Below are positions 36,599-46,565 of a stretch of 64,000 nucleotides of DNA, piece after piece; within the stretch, counting starts at the first letter, position 1, and each line of letters starts with the position of its first letter. Under the pieces are notes generated by a model, which ran no database searches, was not told the DNA's origin, and was given only the letters and a program-made list of their open reading frames with translations. The stretch covers positions 23,643 to 87,642 of the forward strand of contig CAKZUP010000122.1 of NCBI GenBank assembly GCA_937922945.1. Reading direction: 5' to 3'. The DNA is from an uncultured Granulosicoccaceae bacterium (GTDB lineage Bacteria > Pseudomonadota > Gammaproteobacteria > Granulosicoccales > Granulosicoccaceae). The translations under genes and the position numbers were made by a program.

Positions 36599-38038
36599 TC
36601 AAATAATTTTTCCCGGATTCAATAGGTTTGTAGGATCCAGCGAGCGTTTTATTAGTCGCATGGTTGCTATTTCGTCTTCGCTTCGCGAATAGTGCAAATA
36701 CGATTTTTTCATTAATCCTATACCGTGTTCGGCTGATATCGAGCCGCCAATGTCTGAAAGTGGTTCAAACACCATTGTGTTGCATTGCCGGTACCACTGT
36801 GTTTGTTCTTCGGTAAGCGGCGCCGTTTCCGTTCCAGTTGAGCTTGGGTTTTTGCCATAGTTCTCTGGTATTGGCGCAACTGAGATATGTAAATTACTAT
36901 CGGCAAGGTGCCCGTATGCATACACGATGGCCGTTGGCCAAACGGATGTTATCGATTGCTTTATGGTTTCCAGATAGGTTTCCATACTCGCAATAGGCAG
37001 ACTTATATCGTAAATAAAAGCTGGGTCGTGACGTAACACAACATCAACGTTTTCGCGTATGGTCCAAATTTGTGCACGCTCTTTTTCCGATTGTGCAATT
37101 ACCGCATCCACAATATTGCCTTGTTCCATCGCTTGTTCAAGTGCTTCTGTAAACACCTTCTGATCGGCTACTGCGTTTGCGCCTCGTGACTCGACAATGG
37201 CATAAGCCGAATAATTGCTGGATAGCGGGGCGCGAACCGAATCCGTGGTTGTGTCACTCGTAGAGAGACAGTAAAAATCGTTCCATATAATTTCAAACGC
37301 ATTCAGTTGCGAGTTTAAGGTAGCGGATAGATGCGATAGAACAGCAGTTACCTGTTCAAATTTATCGAAGGCCAACAGCGCTGTATTGCACGTGGGTGTG
37401 TCAGGGCGTAGTCGGAGTACCGCTTTCGTAACAATACCGAGGGTACCTTCGCTGCCAATGAATAATTGTTTCAGGTCGTAGCCGGTGTTGTTCTTTAACA
37501 AGGCATTCATGGAGCTCAATACAGTACCGTCTGCCAACACAACTTCCAAACCCAGAATTTGTTCGCGTGTCATTCCGTAACGTAATACCGATAGCCCACC
37601 TGCGTTAGTTGAGATATTGCCACCAATGGTGCATGAACCGCGCGCACCCAAATCAAGACCATAAAGTAAGCCGTGATCGCTGGCTGTTTGCTGAACCTGT
37701 TCCAGAATGCAACCTGCTTGCACGGTCATTGTCCGACCGGCAACGTCGACCGATTCGATGCTACGCATACGTTCCAGTGATAGCACTATTTCATTGTTAT
37801 GGGATTTTTCACCATCAACCAAGCCGGTCAGCCCTCCGTGGGTAACAACGGGTTGCCCAGCAGCGTGACAGGCCGTTAGTACGGCGCTGACTTCATCGGT
37901 GTTCGAGGGCCTGACCAATGCGTGCGCCTGCATGGGGCTTGAATCCCAGAAATGAGATGCGCGAAGCGCAACTGTTTGCTGATCCAGAACGTTTGCATCG
38001 CCAACAATGCTGCGTAGCTCGTTCAATAGTTCGCTCAT
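36599..38038 (-). CDS. FAD-binding oxidoreductase of the GlcD/D-2-hydroxyacid dehydrogenase family
   Basis: 479 residues. The PCMH FAD-binding domain spans about residues 30-215, with THGGLTGLVDG, GLDLGARGSCTIGGNISTNAGG and FIGSEGTLGIVTKAVLRLRP. The FAD-linked oxidase C-terminal domain has GHLADSNLHISV, SAEHGIGLMKK and the end LDPTNLLNPGKI. These are family hallmarks of enzymes oxidising D-lactate, D-2-hydroxyglutarate or glycolate. The GH-x-x-D-x-N-x-H and EHG-x-G His residues that bind metal or substrate are present. No Fe-S domain (GlcF-like) or partner subunit is adjacent. Exact substrate undecided. Confidence 0.88.
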   Translation of the reverse strand: MSELLNELRSIVGDANVLDQQTVALRASHFWDSSPMQAHALVRPSNTDEVSAVLTACHAAGQPVVTHGGLTGLVDGEKSHNNEIVLSLERMRSIESVDVAGRTMTVQAGCILEQVQQTASDHGLLYGLDLGARGSCTIGGNISTNAGGLSVLRYGMTREQILGLEVVLADGTVLSSMNALLKNNTGYDLKQLFIGSEGTLGIVTKAVLRLRPDTPTCNTALLAFDKFEQVTAVLSHLSATLNSQLNAFEIIWNDFYCLSTSDTTTDSVRAPLSSNYSAYAIVESRGANAVADQKVFTEALEQAMEQGNIVDAVIAQSEKERAQIWTIRENVDVVLRHDPAFIYDISLPIASMETYLETIKQSITSVWPTAIVYAYGHLADSNLHISVAPIPENYGKNPSSTGTETAPLTEEQTQWYRQCNTMVFEPLSDIGGSISAEHGIGLMKKSYLHYSRSEDEIATMRLIKRSLDPTNLLNPGKII

Positions 38039-38260
38039 AGCGTTTGCTACCTCAGTGAATGCCTGATGCCAGTCATATGTTTTGCATTATTTTGACAGAT
38101 ATTGTCGTTTAAGCCGTTATTTTTCTGCGTATAAGGCCAGGCGAGCGGCCATAGGGCTGGTTTGGGCCCGGAGTGGCTCATTAGTTGCAAAAGTTGAAAA
38201 AAAGTTTAAAAACTCGTTAGCGTGTAAACAGCTAATCAGCCAGTCAACACGGCGTCGTAG

Positions 38261-40105
38261 ATGCAAACACCACAGTTAGAAAAAGAACGACCTATTTCAG
38301 AGCCGGAAGCATCGGTCTTGACGGGCTCGGTTGATACGCTATGGCTCAGCTGGTTGCATGAAATGCTGCCGGATGTGAGTCAACTGCAGTTGTACCGGGT
38401 TAAGCCAAACCAAGCGGTAGAACAGTGCGCCCAGACTCCGCCTGTTAAACAGCTATCCGAGTCACAAGCGATAGAATCGGTCGACAATGCCGTATTGCGT
38501 AGCGTGCATCATAAGCAAGCGATTTACGTTAACGATGCTACCGATAAGCAGCTTTCGGTTTTAACCATTCCATTTGAGTGCGCAAACCAGCAGCCATATG
38601 TACTGGTTATGCTGAGCACGGGTTTAACGAGTGTTCAGCAAAATACAGCTGTACGGTTAACGCAATGGGCTGCTGTACAGCTGCGTGAATCAAGTTCGGC
38701 AGTACCCGCTGATGCGCGGCAATCTGACGCAGTTCAGCAAGCCTTGCCTGAGGCACAGTTGGCACAAGCTCTGGTTGGCGCTCAACAACGTCATGGTACG
38801 TTTACCGCAATGGCCTTCACGCTGGTTAATAGCATGGCGAATCTATGTGGCTGTGTGCGTGTGTCTCTGGGTTGTCATGATGGACGAAGGCTACGCTTAA
38901 TTGCGATGTCAGGTCAGCCTAAAGTTGATGATCGACGCAAGATTGCGCGACAGCTGTGTGCACTGATGCTTGATACGATGGAATCAGAGCGTGTGATATA
39001 CCCGAACGGTAGTGGAGTGGCTACACCTTCGCAGCAGGCATACTATAAGAGCCAGGGTGAGCACCCGCTGCTCTCGTTTACTATGCCGGGTTCTAACGCC
39101 GATAAATTTGTTCTGGTGCTTGAACGTGCCAAAGACAATCCGTTTATCGCTGCCCAGGCGGATGCGATAGAACAGTCCGTGTCTGGTTCAGCCAGCTTGC
39201 TCGAGTTATCCCGGGCGCACGAACAACCGTTACGCCAGAAGCTGATACTTTCACTGCGACATCACATCGCGCAGATGAAGTATATAAACAGCTGGAGTAA
39301 GCGGCGCTGGCTTGGCGTCGTGTTATTTAGCTGCCTGATTGGTTCGTTCATTATTCCGGTAACGCATCGGGTTTCAGCCGATGCCTTTATCGAAGCCTCA
39401 GATCGACAAGTGTTGGTTGCAGCTCAGAACGGATTCATTTTATCTGCACATGCGCGAGCCGGTGAGGAAGTGCGCAAAGGCGACTTGCTGGCAAAAATTG
39501 ACGGGCAGGATTTACAGTTGGCGCTTGAAAAGTGGCGCAGCGAAGAGATCAAAAACCAACAGGAATACGCGCAGGCACTGGCCATTCACGATCGCAATGA
39601 ATTAAGTCGTTTGCGTGCCGATGCAAAACGCGTGGAGGCTGAAATCGCCCTGATCGAACAGCAACTTCGTCGCAGTGAAGTCAGAGCACCGTTCGATGGT
39701 GTTTTACTTGATGGAGACTGGACGCAATCATTGGGAGCACCCGTGGCCGCAGGTGATGTTCTGTTTGAAATCGCATCTGCTGAACAATACCGTCTGGTGT
39801 TGAAAGTCGATGAGCACGACATTGGCTACATCGAGCCTCAACAAATAGCGCAGCTTCGCATGGCGGCGTTGCCCACCACAGTTTGGCAAGCGGAACTAGG
39901 CGATGTATTGCCGGTGGCTGTGTCGGTTAAAGGTAGCAGTGCTTTTCGAGTACCCGCCAACATTGAAGGAGATGCGAACGCGTTGCGACCGGGAATGGAA
40001 GGTGTCGGTAAAGTGATTATTGGTCAGCGTTCATTGTTTTGGGTGTACACCCATAAGATGGTGAACAAGCTGCGCTATGTGGCCTGGAAGGTGGGTCTGC
40101 TATGA
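38261..40105 (+). CDS. Membrane fusion protein with cytoplasmic GAF-like region and periplasmic HlyD domain
   Basis: 614 residues. Residues ~1-345 are soluble and probably cytoplasmic. They appear to hold two GAF-like segments (around VLTIPFECANQQPYVLVML and the later MANLCGCVRVSLGCHDG to SFTMPGSNADKFVLVLERA). One membrane helix follows (WLGVVLFSCLIGSFII, ~350-366), then a periplasmic barrel-sandwich/HlyD region starting EASDRQVLVAAQNGFILSAHARAGEEVRKGDLLAKIDG, with a coiled-coil hairpin and the second lipoyl half EVRAPFDGVLL. A cytoplasmic sensory half on an efflux-type adaptor is unusual. It overlaps the next gene by four bases (ATGA), so they are translationally coupled. GAF assignment is tentative. 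Confidence 0.72.
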   Translation: MQTPQLEKERPISEPEASVLTGSVDTLWLSWLHEMLPDVSQLQLYRVKPNQAVEQCAQTPPVKQLSESQAIESVDNAVLRSVHHKQAIYVNDATDKQLSVLTIPFECANQQPYVLVMLSTGLTSVQQNTAVRLTQWAAVQLRESSSAVPADARQSDAVQQALPEAQLAQALVGAQQRHGTFTAMAFTLVNSMANLCGCVRVSLGCHDGRRLRLIAMSGQPKVDDRRKIARQLCALMLDTMESERVIYPNGSGVATPSQQAYYKSQGEHPLLSFTMPGSNADKFVLVLERAKDNPFIAAQADAIEQSVSGSASLLELSRAHEQPLRQKLILSLRHHIAQMKYINSWSKRRWLGVVLFSCLIGSFIIPVTHRVSADAFIEASDRQVLVAAQNGFILSAHARAGEEVRKGDLLAKIDGQDLQLALEKWRSEEIKNQQEYAQALAIHDRNELSRLRADAKRVEAEIALIEQQLRRSEVRAPFDGVLLDGDWTQSLGAPVAAGDVLFEIASAEQYRLVLKVDEHDIGYIEPQQIAQLRMAALPTTVWQAELGDVLPVAVSVKGSSAFRVPANIEGDANALRPGMEGVGKVIIGQRSLFWVYTHKMVNKLRYVAWKVGLL

Positions 40106-42231
40106 GTGCGCCTGCGCCCGACTGGGAAAAACTGAAACAAAGTAAACCCGGCCTCACGCCTAACATTCAATATGAATCTCGCACCGAGCGCTCCGAACGA
40201 TGGCTCATATTGAAAAACTCCGCCAACGGTGAACACCTGCGTTTAAATGCATCGGCGGCTGAGTTCCTCGACTTAATTGATGGCGAGCAAACGCTTGAGA
40301 GTTTGTTTCACAAAAGCGCTGAATTGGGGTTTTCTGTGGAGCAGGTTAGCGGGTTGATTGGACCTCTGTGTTCCAGCGGTATGATGACGTTGGGAGCGCC
40401 GCAGGAAGAAGAACGACTGTTGCAGGAAAATAGCCGATACGCCCGGCAGCTGCGTAAAGGTCGCTTTAGCAATCCTCTGGCGATCAAATTTGCGCTACAT
40501 AATCCGGATAACTGGTTGCGTGTTCTGATCGATAAGACGCAATGGTTGTTCGGGCGATGGTTAGTTGTGAGCGTCGTGAGCGTTATCATGGTTGCGTTGG
40601 CTGCAAGCATCGCCAATGGTGCTCTAATTGTAAAAGAATTTTCGCGTGTGGCTTCCTCTCCTACGCATTGGTGGCTTTACGGGCTAATGTATCCGGCACT
40701 AAAAGCCATTCATGAGCTGGCGCATGCCCTGGTTATAAAGCGCTGGGGTGGTTCGGTTCACGAAACAGGTATCACGTTTCTGGTGCTCATGCCCATACCC
40801 TATGTTGATGCCTCCGATGCCTGGATGTTTCCCAGTAAGTATCAGCGAATACTGGTTAGCGCTGCGGGTATGTTGGCCGAATGCACGTTAGCAGCGATTG
40901 GCTTGTTTATCTTCTTACTGGTGCAACCAGGCTACATCAGGGATATTGGTTTTGCGATATTTGTCATGGGTTCAGTTTCAACGTTGTTGTTTAACGCTAA
41001 TCCATTGCTGAAGTTCGATGGGTATTACATTCTTCAAGATGCGCTGGATATGCCAAATCTTGCCTCTCGCGCTCAAAGCTATTGCCGTTATTTATTCAAA
41101 CGATATGTTTACCGAATTAGTGCTGCCCAATCGCCGGTAAGAGGGCGTGGCGAACGTGTTTGGCTGTTCAGTTACGGCGTGCTTGCCGCTGCTTATCGCT
41201 GCTTCATTACAGTGGTTATAGCGCTTTTTCTGGCTTCTCAGTTTTTTGTGCTTGGCGTGGCGCTGGCGCTGTTTGCGTTATACCAGCTGCTGGTTAATCC
41301 ACTTATTAAGCTTATTCACTACTTGCGCAATTCCCCTGAAATTGCTGATGTACGATCACGTACCGTCGGGCTTACGCTCTCGATAGTGTGCATCCTGATG
41401 TTATTTGTTGCGTTATTACCGATGCCTTCTTCAACTCGCGCCGAAGGTGTGGTTTGGGTTCCGAATCAAGCGCAAGTATTCGCAGGACAGGAAGGTGTCA
41501 TAGAAAAATTATTGGTAACCCCTGGCGATGATGTTAGTGCCGGACAAGTACTTATGCGCCTAAGCGCACCGGAATTACAGACCGCAAAAAAAGTAGCAGA
41601 AGCTGCGCTTGCATCGGCAAAGGTAGCGTTTCGGAGTATGCAGCAGCTGGATACGGCAAAAGCCAATTCGCTTGCTCAGGATATTGAGTCCTTGCAGTTA
41701 CAACTGGATAGCTTGCAAGCGCGAGCAAATCAACTCGATGTCATAGCAGCAAATGACGGGCAGTTTGTTATTGATGAAAAAGTGGCGGTGATTGGCAGGC
41801 GGGTTAAGCAGGGCGATTTGCTGGCTTACGTTGTAGACAAACACGATCTTGTGGTTAAAGCTGTTCTGACACAGCAACGCGTCGAGCGACTGCAGGCGGG
41901 CGTGGAGCAAGCAAACGTGCGTTTAGCAGATCGGTTCGATCAGAATCTGGATGCAACCTTGACGCGTCAAACACCTGCCGCAAAGGATACCCTTCCGAGC
42001 CCCGCGCTAGCTTATAACGGGCGTGGCGGCATAGCAGTTGCTTCGCAAACAGATGATCAATTGAAAACGCTAGAGCGGGTATTTCATATTGAGCTAACGC
42101 TGCCTGAAAAGGCAGAGATAGCAGGCATTGGGGGTAGAGCTTATGTCACGCTGCATCATCATCCTGAATCTTTGGGTAAGAGATGGTGGAGATCCACGCG
42201 GCAGCTTCTGCTGAAACAATTAACCGTTTAG
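40102..42231 (+). CDS. PqqD-like domain / M50 site-2-type metalloprotease / lipoyl-domain membrane protein
   Basis: 709 residues. Residues ~20-95 look like a PqqD/RiPP-recognition-like winged helix (SERWLILKNSANGEHLRLNASAAEFLDLIDG, SLFHKSAELGFSVEQ). A membrane domain follows with the zinc motif HELAH (H204, E205, H208) and NPLLKFDGYY, whose Asp (D306) is the third ligand, so all S2P catalytic residues are intact. After more helices, the C-terminal ~260 residues form a periplasmic HlyD/biotinyl-lipoyl unit (VFAGQEGVIEKLLVTPGDDVSAGQVLMRL) with coiled coil. Related proteins are known as peptide zinc metalloprotease/adaptor fusions. The substrate and whether it cleaves anything are unknown. Probably assembles with its two neighbours. 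Confidence 0.78.
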   Translation: MSAPAPDWEKLKQSKPGLTPNIQYESRTERSERWLILKNSANGEHLRLNASAAEFLDLIDGEQTLESLFHKSAELGFSVEQVSGLIGPLCSSGMMTLGAPQEEERLLQENSRYARQLRKGRFSNPLAIKFALHNPDNWLRVLIDKTQWLFGRWLVVSVVSVIMVALAASIANGALIVKEFSRVASSPTHWWLYGLMYPALKAIHELAHALVIKRWGGSVHETGITFLVLMPIPYVDASDAWMFPSKYQRILVSAAGMLAECTLAAIGLFIFLLVQPGYIRDIGFAIFVMGSVSTLLFNANPLLKFDGYYILQDALDMPNLASRAQSYCRYLFKRYVYRISAAQSPVRGRGERVWLFSYGVLAAAYRCFITVVIALFLASQFFVLGVALALFALYQLLVNPLIKLIHYLRNSPEIADVRSRTVGLTLSIVCILMLFVALLPMPSSTRAEGVVWVPNQAQVFAGQEGVIEKLLVTPGDDVSAGQVLMRLSAPELQTAKKVAEAALASAKVAFRSMQQLDTAKANSLAQDIESLQLQLDSLQARANQLDVIAANDGQFVIDEKVAVIGRRVKQGDLLAYVVDKHDLVVKAVLTQQRVERLQAGVEQANVRLADRFDQNLDATLTRQTPAAKDTLPSPALAYNGRGGIAVASQTDDQLKTLERVFHIELTLPEKAEIAGIGGRAYVTLHHHPESLGKRWWRSTRQLLLKQLTV

Positions 42232-42241
42232 CGGTAGGCGA

Positions 42242-43174
42242 ATGAATAGAACAACAAAAGATGTGCGAATGAGAAAATCAAAGCCGCTCAGAAAACCTCA
42301 GCACGAGGCCAATGCGCTTAGCACATTGGGTGTTATTCGCGATAATGCGTTGCCATTCGGATTGTGTTCGATAGCGTTGCTGTTGACCATTGTCACGGCT
42401 TCAATGGCCAGTGCCGGAAAAGAAGTGTTGTCCGATATGGATTGTGTGGTGGAACCCAGTGCGGTGGTCAGGCTAGGCTCCGCCGTACCCGGATTAATCG
42501 CTGCAACCAGTTACGATAAATCTGACTTTGTCAGTCGCGGTACTATTATGGCGAAGCTGGAATCACGTGTTGAAGAAGCTGCGCTGGCCATTTCAGAGGA
42601 ATTGGCTGCACATGGTACCGGTGTGGAGCTAAGACAAACCACCGCCTCTTTCGGATCGCGCACTCGCGAACGAAACGCATCGCTGGTGCAAACATCATCC
42701 ATCTCAAAGCAAAATATGGATCAGGTAGAAACTGAGTCGCGTATAGCGCAACTTCAGGTGCGTCAGGAACGCGAAAACTTAAGACTCGCTCAACTGCGCG
42801 CGGAACGTGATCGTGCAGCTCTGGAGCGTCGAATGATTATAAGCCCGATTGAGGGTACAGTGACCAAACGATTCAAAACCGCAGGCGAATACGTTGATAA
42901 CGACCCTGTGTATGAAATAGCCCAGCTTAATCCATTGCACGTTGAAGTTATCGTGCCTCTTGAGTATCTGGGACGAATTGAATCCGGTATGCGAGGTGGT
43001 GTAACACTGCTTGCTCCCGGTTTTGATGATCAAGTTCTTGAAGCGCATGTTAGACGCATAGATTCTGTTGCCGATGCTGCCAGCGCGACATACGGCGTGC
43101 GGTTGGTGTTGGATAACCCTGAAATGAAAGTGCCTAGTGGTGTTCGGTGCCAGGTCGATTTCTTCTCGTCTTAG
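42242..43174 (+). CDS. HlyD/RND-type periplasmic adaptor protein
   Basis: 310 residues. N-terminal signal anchor (LPFGLCSIALLLTIVTASMASA), then a lipoyl half (VVRLGSAVPGLIAATSYDKSDFVSRGTIMAKLES), a long helical hairpin rich in Gln, Arg and Glu (~residues 110-185), the second lipoyl half MIISPIEGTVTKRFKTAGEYV and a beta-barrel (IAQLNPLHVEVIVPLEYLGRIE). It lies 10 bases after the M50 gene. No RND pump, ABC ATPase or TolC-like gene is in the module, so the partner channel must be elsewhere or the adaptor has another role. Confidence 0.82.
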   Translation: MNRTTKDVRMRKSKPLRKPQHEANALSTLGVIRDNALPFGLCSIALLLTIVTASMASAGKEVLSDMDCVVEPSAVVRLGSAVPGLIAATSYDKSDFVSRGTIMAKLESRVEEAALAISEELAAHGTGVELRQTTASFGSRTRERNASLVQTSSISKQNMDQVETESRIAQLQVRQERENLRLAQLRAERDRAALERRMIISPIEGTVTKRFKTAGEYVDNDPVYEIAQLNPLHVEVIVPLEYLGRIESGMRGGVTLLAPGFDDQVLEAHVRRIDSVADAASATYGVRLVLDNPEMKVPSGVRCQVDFFSS

Positions 43175-43486
43175 TTGTTTTCGTTGTAGGCGGTTTGGTT
43201 CCAGCTACTTTCGCTTAGCTACATTTTGTGTTCAGGACTAAGCGCTGCAGAAGTTGAAGGGCGTGATCGTTGTGTATAAACCGTTTTGTGAACTTGGCCA
43301 CAAGCTCTATGAAAAACGGCATTGTCATCGTCGGCAAGTAGTAACGCATGTTGTTCATCCATCACTGAAGTTTTGTGGATTACTGCCGATTTTATACGAA
43401 TAAGAAGTTGGCGTGCGTCAAATATTCCACACCTTGGTGTTTGAACGGACTGGCTTCTACTCTAAACGGACTCATGTGAAGCAGCC
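43175..43486. other. 312-base intergenic region before the hybrid kinase
   Basis: Separates the adaptor gene from the kinase gene. No open frame of credible length, no hairpin with a T-run and no convincing -35/-10 pair were seen. A 17-codon frame (MNLATSSMKNG..., from a GTG near 43277) is not supported as a gene. Confidence 0.4.
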
Positions 43487-46400
43487 ATGTTCACGAAGCT
43501 AAAATCGTACTACCGAAGACTGCCTTCTTTCTCCCCGCGATTTCATATTGCGTTCGGTCTCTCTTCACTGTTAACCGCTGTGGTCCTCTTATCGATGTTT
43601 CTGGGCTTCGTGCCTGATCGGCTTGGTGCACAGATGGAAGGTCGTGTTGCATTAGCCGAAGCAGTTTCTTCTTCCAGTTCCATTTTGCTCAAGCGTGGTG
43701 ATTTGCCGGGCATGCGCGGTTCTATTGAGTTTATTGTGCAGCGAAATGCGGATTTAAATGCCGTGGAATTGCACCGTGCCTCTGACAATAGCCGTGTGTA
43801 CTTCGGTATTGAAGAGGGCAGTAAAGACATGGCTCTGTACACCAAAGAACTTCTGGATGAAACGGAACTGTCCACCTCCTTGACCACTGGTTCAATAGTC
43901 ACTGTTCCTTTGTTAAGGGGGGATGAAGAATGGGGGCAAATGCACTTTCAATTCGCTGTACCGAAGAAAATGTCTTTTCTCGAACAGCTCCGGCAATCGT
44001 CGTTCAGCCTTATGGCCTTTATTGGCTTGATCAGTTTTCCCATGTTTTATTTTTATCTCGGAAAAATGCTGAAGGAGCTGAACCCGTCGACGGCTGTGCC
44101 AGCCAGAGTACGGTCAGCTTTAGACACGATAGCGGAATCGCTTCTTGTTATCGACGGTCGAGGCAATATCGTGTTGGCAAACGCAGCCTTCGCCGATTTG
44201 AACGGTAGGGACGCAGACGACCTGTTAGGTCAACGAGCCGATACCTTACCGTGGATGCAGCAAGATGAAGACCACCCGGTTTTTCCTTGGCAACAAGCTT
44301 TCAGAACTGGCGAACCCACCAGAATGGATATGGTTGGTTACAAAGATAAAGATGATGAAGAACGAAAATTTATTGTTAACTGCTCACCCGTTATGGGTGC
44401 CAAAGGCAAGGTAGGCGGTGTGCTTATTAGTATGGATGATGTAACGTTGCTTGAAGAAAAAGAGCTGTTGTTGCGGCAGTCCATGGAAGAAGCGGAAGCG
44501 GCGAATGAAGCGAAAACCGCATTTCTGTCTAACATGAGCCATGAAATACGAACTCCCATGACGGCCATTCTTGGTTTTACGGAGGTGCTTAAACGCAACC
44601 TGAATCAGACTGAGCAAGAGCGGCAACGTCACTTAGCCACTATCTCAAATAGTGGGACGCATTTGCTCGAACTTATAAACGATGTGCTCGATTTATCCAA
44701 AGTAGAGTCGGGCGCTATGGAAGTAGAGTCTATCCCCTGTCAGGCTGCCTATATTTCCAACGAAGTTGTTCATGTGCTGAAAGTGAAAGCAACTGAGAAA
44801 GGCATAGATCTAAAGGTAGAAGTCGCTTCTGCGTTACCACAACATATTCTTAGCGATCCTTCTCGGTTACGCCAAATTGTGACTAACCTGGTCGGTAATG
44901 CCATTAAGTTTACTGAATCCGGTACGGTAACGGTCCGACTCGACTGCACTGACGATCCAACGGATCCGCGCATGCAAATAGCCGTCAGCGATACCGGTAT
45001 TGGCATGACTGAGAAACAACTTTCCACTATTTTTGAAGCGTTTATACAGGCAGATGCATCGATAACGCGACGCTTTGGTGGTACTGGCTTGGGTTTGTCC
45101 ATAAGTCGAAAGCTGGCTTTGGCCATGCAAGGCGATATTGTGGTTACCAGTACTGAAGGTGAAGGCAGCACATTTATGCTGACTCTCCCGGTTGGGGATA
45201 TTGGCGATTTGCCTATGCTTTCCATCGATGAAGTGTATGAATCGTTTTCTGAAATTGAAACGTTGTCGAAAAAGGTCTGGACGTTTCCTCAAAGTCGAGC
45301 CTTGGTTGTTGACGATGGAGCCGAAAACAGAGAGTTACTGACAGTTGTTTTGAACGATCTGGGTATCGATATTGACACGGCCGAGAATGGTAGAGAAGGG
45401 CTCGATGCTGCTATAGCGGGCGACTACGATGTCGTACTCATGGATATCCAGATGCCGGTAATGGATGGTTATCAAGCGGTAGCAGCAATGCGCGATCAAG
45501 GCATGAAACTACCCATCGTTGCACTTACGGCCAATGCCATGAAAGGATATGAGCAGAAAGTAATAGGGTCTGGTTTTTCACATTACATGACCAAACCTAT
45601 CGATCTGGATCAACTAACCGAGCTATTGGCCGAGCTGCTCGGTGGAACCTTTGTCGAATCTGAATCTTTGCCGGACGGTGACGGGCCCGCACAGGCAAAT
45701 GAATCCGATGTTCAAGCGATTTTGGACAGTGGTCCTGTGCACAGCACTATGGCAGCACAGAATCCGAAGTTTGAAGTCATTGCAAAGCAATTCACAGAGC
45801 GTCTGGATGCGCAGGTTAAACAGATGCACAGTTGTCTGGAAACCGGGAATTACGACGAGCTTGCAGGACTTGCGCACTGGTTAAAAGGCTCGGGAGGCAC
45901 GGTTGGTTTTGCCCAGTTCGCTGCACCGGCCAAAGGGCTTGAACTGGCAGCCAAAGCCGAAGATGCCGGGCAGTGTGCACACATGTTATTTGAAATACAG
46001 AGTATTCAAGAGCGTATTGAGTTCCTGGATAACGGTGAAAGCCAGTCGCATTCTGACGGTGAAAGCGTGAGCCAACTCCCCGAAACGGGCATGAAAGGCT
46101 CTAACTCGGTTGTCGCGGTTGAATCGGAGGGCCAACAGGTCGATACAAGCAGAGTAATGAGTGACGAACCGGTAATCAGCTCTTTACCCATGAGCAACCC
46201 GCGTTTTCGTGGCATCGTTGAGAAGTTTATGCCTCGACTTCATGAGCAGCTGATCGCAATTCGATCTGCACTTGACGAAGAGGGTTATGAGGAAGTCGCA
46301 GAGCTTGCGCATTGGTTGAAAGGCTCTGCTGGCAATGTCGGATTTGATGGTTTTACGATGCTTGCAAGTGAATTGGAAGCCAGCGCCAAAGCTCTTGATC

Positions 46401-46498
46401 AACAGGGATGTAATGAGGCCTTGGAGGCAGTGGATGACTATGCTCAGCGGATTAACATCGGTTGGGAAATGTTAGAGCCATTGGAAAAATCAGCGTAA
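43487..46498 (+). CDS. Hybrid sensor histidine kinase with PAS, receiver and two HPt domains
   Basis: 1003 residues. A first membrane helix (~residues 22-46) and a second (~165-193) flank a ~120-residue periplasmic sensor. Then come a PAS domain (~205-325, AESLLVIDGRGNIVLANAAF), HisKA with FLSNMSHEIRTPM (H352) and a HATPase with NLVGNAIKFTESG and GGTGLGLSI. The receiver has phospho-acceptor D653 in VVLMDIQMPVMDG. Two HPt domains follow, with LAHWLKGSGGTVGF (H797) and LAHWLKGSAGNVGF (H942), about 145 residues apart and clearly paralogous. Such BarA/ArcB-like phosphorelays pass phosphate to a separate response regulator. Two HPt domains in series are uncommon. The REC-GGDEF-EAL gene next door is a candidate target. 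Confidence 0.93.
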   Translation: MFTKLKSYYRRLPSFSPRFHIAFGLSSLLTAVVLLSMFLGFVPDRLGAQMEGRVALAEAVSSSSSILLKRGDLPGMRGSIEFIVQRNADLNAVELHRASDNSRVYFGIEEGSKDMALYTKELLDETELSTSLTTGSIVTVPLLRGDEEWGQMHFQFAVPKKMSFLEQLRQSSFSLMAFIGLISFPMFYFYLGKMLKELNPSTAVPARVRSALDTIAESLLVIDGRGNIVLANAAFADLNGRDADDLLGQRADTLPWMQQDEDHPVFPWQQAFRTGEPTRMDMVGYKDKDDEERKFIVNCSPVMGAKGKVGGVLISMDDVTLLEEKELLLRQSMEEAEAANEAKTAFLSNMSHEIRTPMTAILGFTEVLKRNLNQTEQERQRHLATISNSGTHLLELINDVLDLSKVESGAMEVESIPCQAAYISNEVVHVLKVKATEKGIDLKVEVASALPQHILSDPSRLRQIVTNLVGNAIKFTESGTVTVRLDCTDDPTDPRMQIAVSDTGIGMTEKQLSTIFEAFIQADASITRRFGGTGLGLSISRKLALAMQGDIVVTSTEGEGSTFMLTLPVGDIGDLPMLSIDEVYESFSEIETLSKKVWTFPQSRALVVDDGAENRELLTVVLNDLGIDIDTAENGREGLDAAIAGDYDVVLMDIQMPVMDGYQAVAAMRDQGMKLPIVALTANAMKGYEQKVIGSGFSHYMTKPIDLDQLTELLAELLGGTFVESESLPDGDGPAQANESDVQAILDSGPVHSTMAAQNPKFEVIAKQFTERLDAQVKQMHSCLETGNYDELAGLAHWLKGSGGTVGFAQFAAPAKGLELAAKAEDAGQCAHMLFEIQSIQERIEFLDNGESQSHSDGESVSQLPETGMKGSNSVVAVESEGQQVDTSRVMSDEPVISSLPMSNPRFRGIVEKFMPRLHEQLIAIRSALDEEGYEEVAELAHWLKGSAGNVGFDGFTMLASELEASAKALDQQGCNEALEAVDDYAQRINIGWEMLEPLEKSA

Positions 46499-46565
46499 TC
46501 GTTTTTGTTAAAAATGAGTCGCACGATTTTCTCAATTGATTAGTTAATTTGATGACTGGATTGAA

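Noticed and set aside
38082..38279. 65-residue frame (MHYFDRYCRLSRYF...) just upstream of the GAF/HlyD gene, considered as a precursor peptide for the PqqD-like/M50 system
   Set aside because: No leader-core pattern, strongly basic throughout, no RBS, and it overlaps the next gene; best read as non-coding.
43260..43340. Very short frame MNLATSSMKNGIVIVGK considered as a peptide substrate of the M50 protein
   Set aside because: Only 17 codons, GTG start without an RBS, no supporting context.
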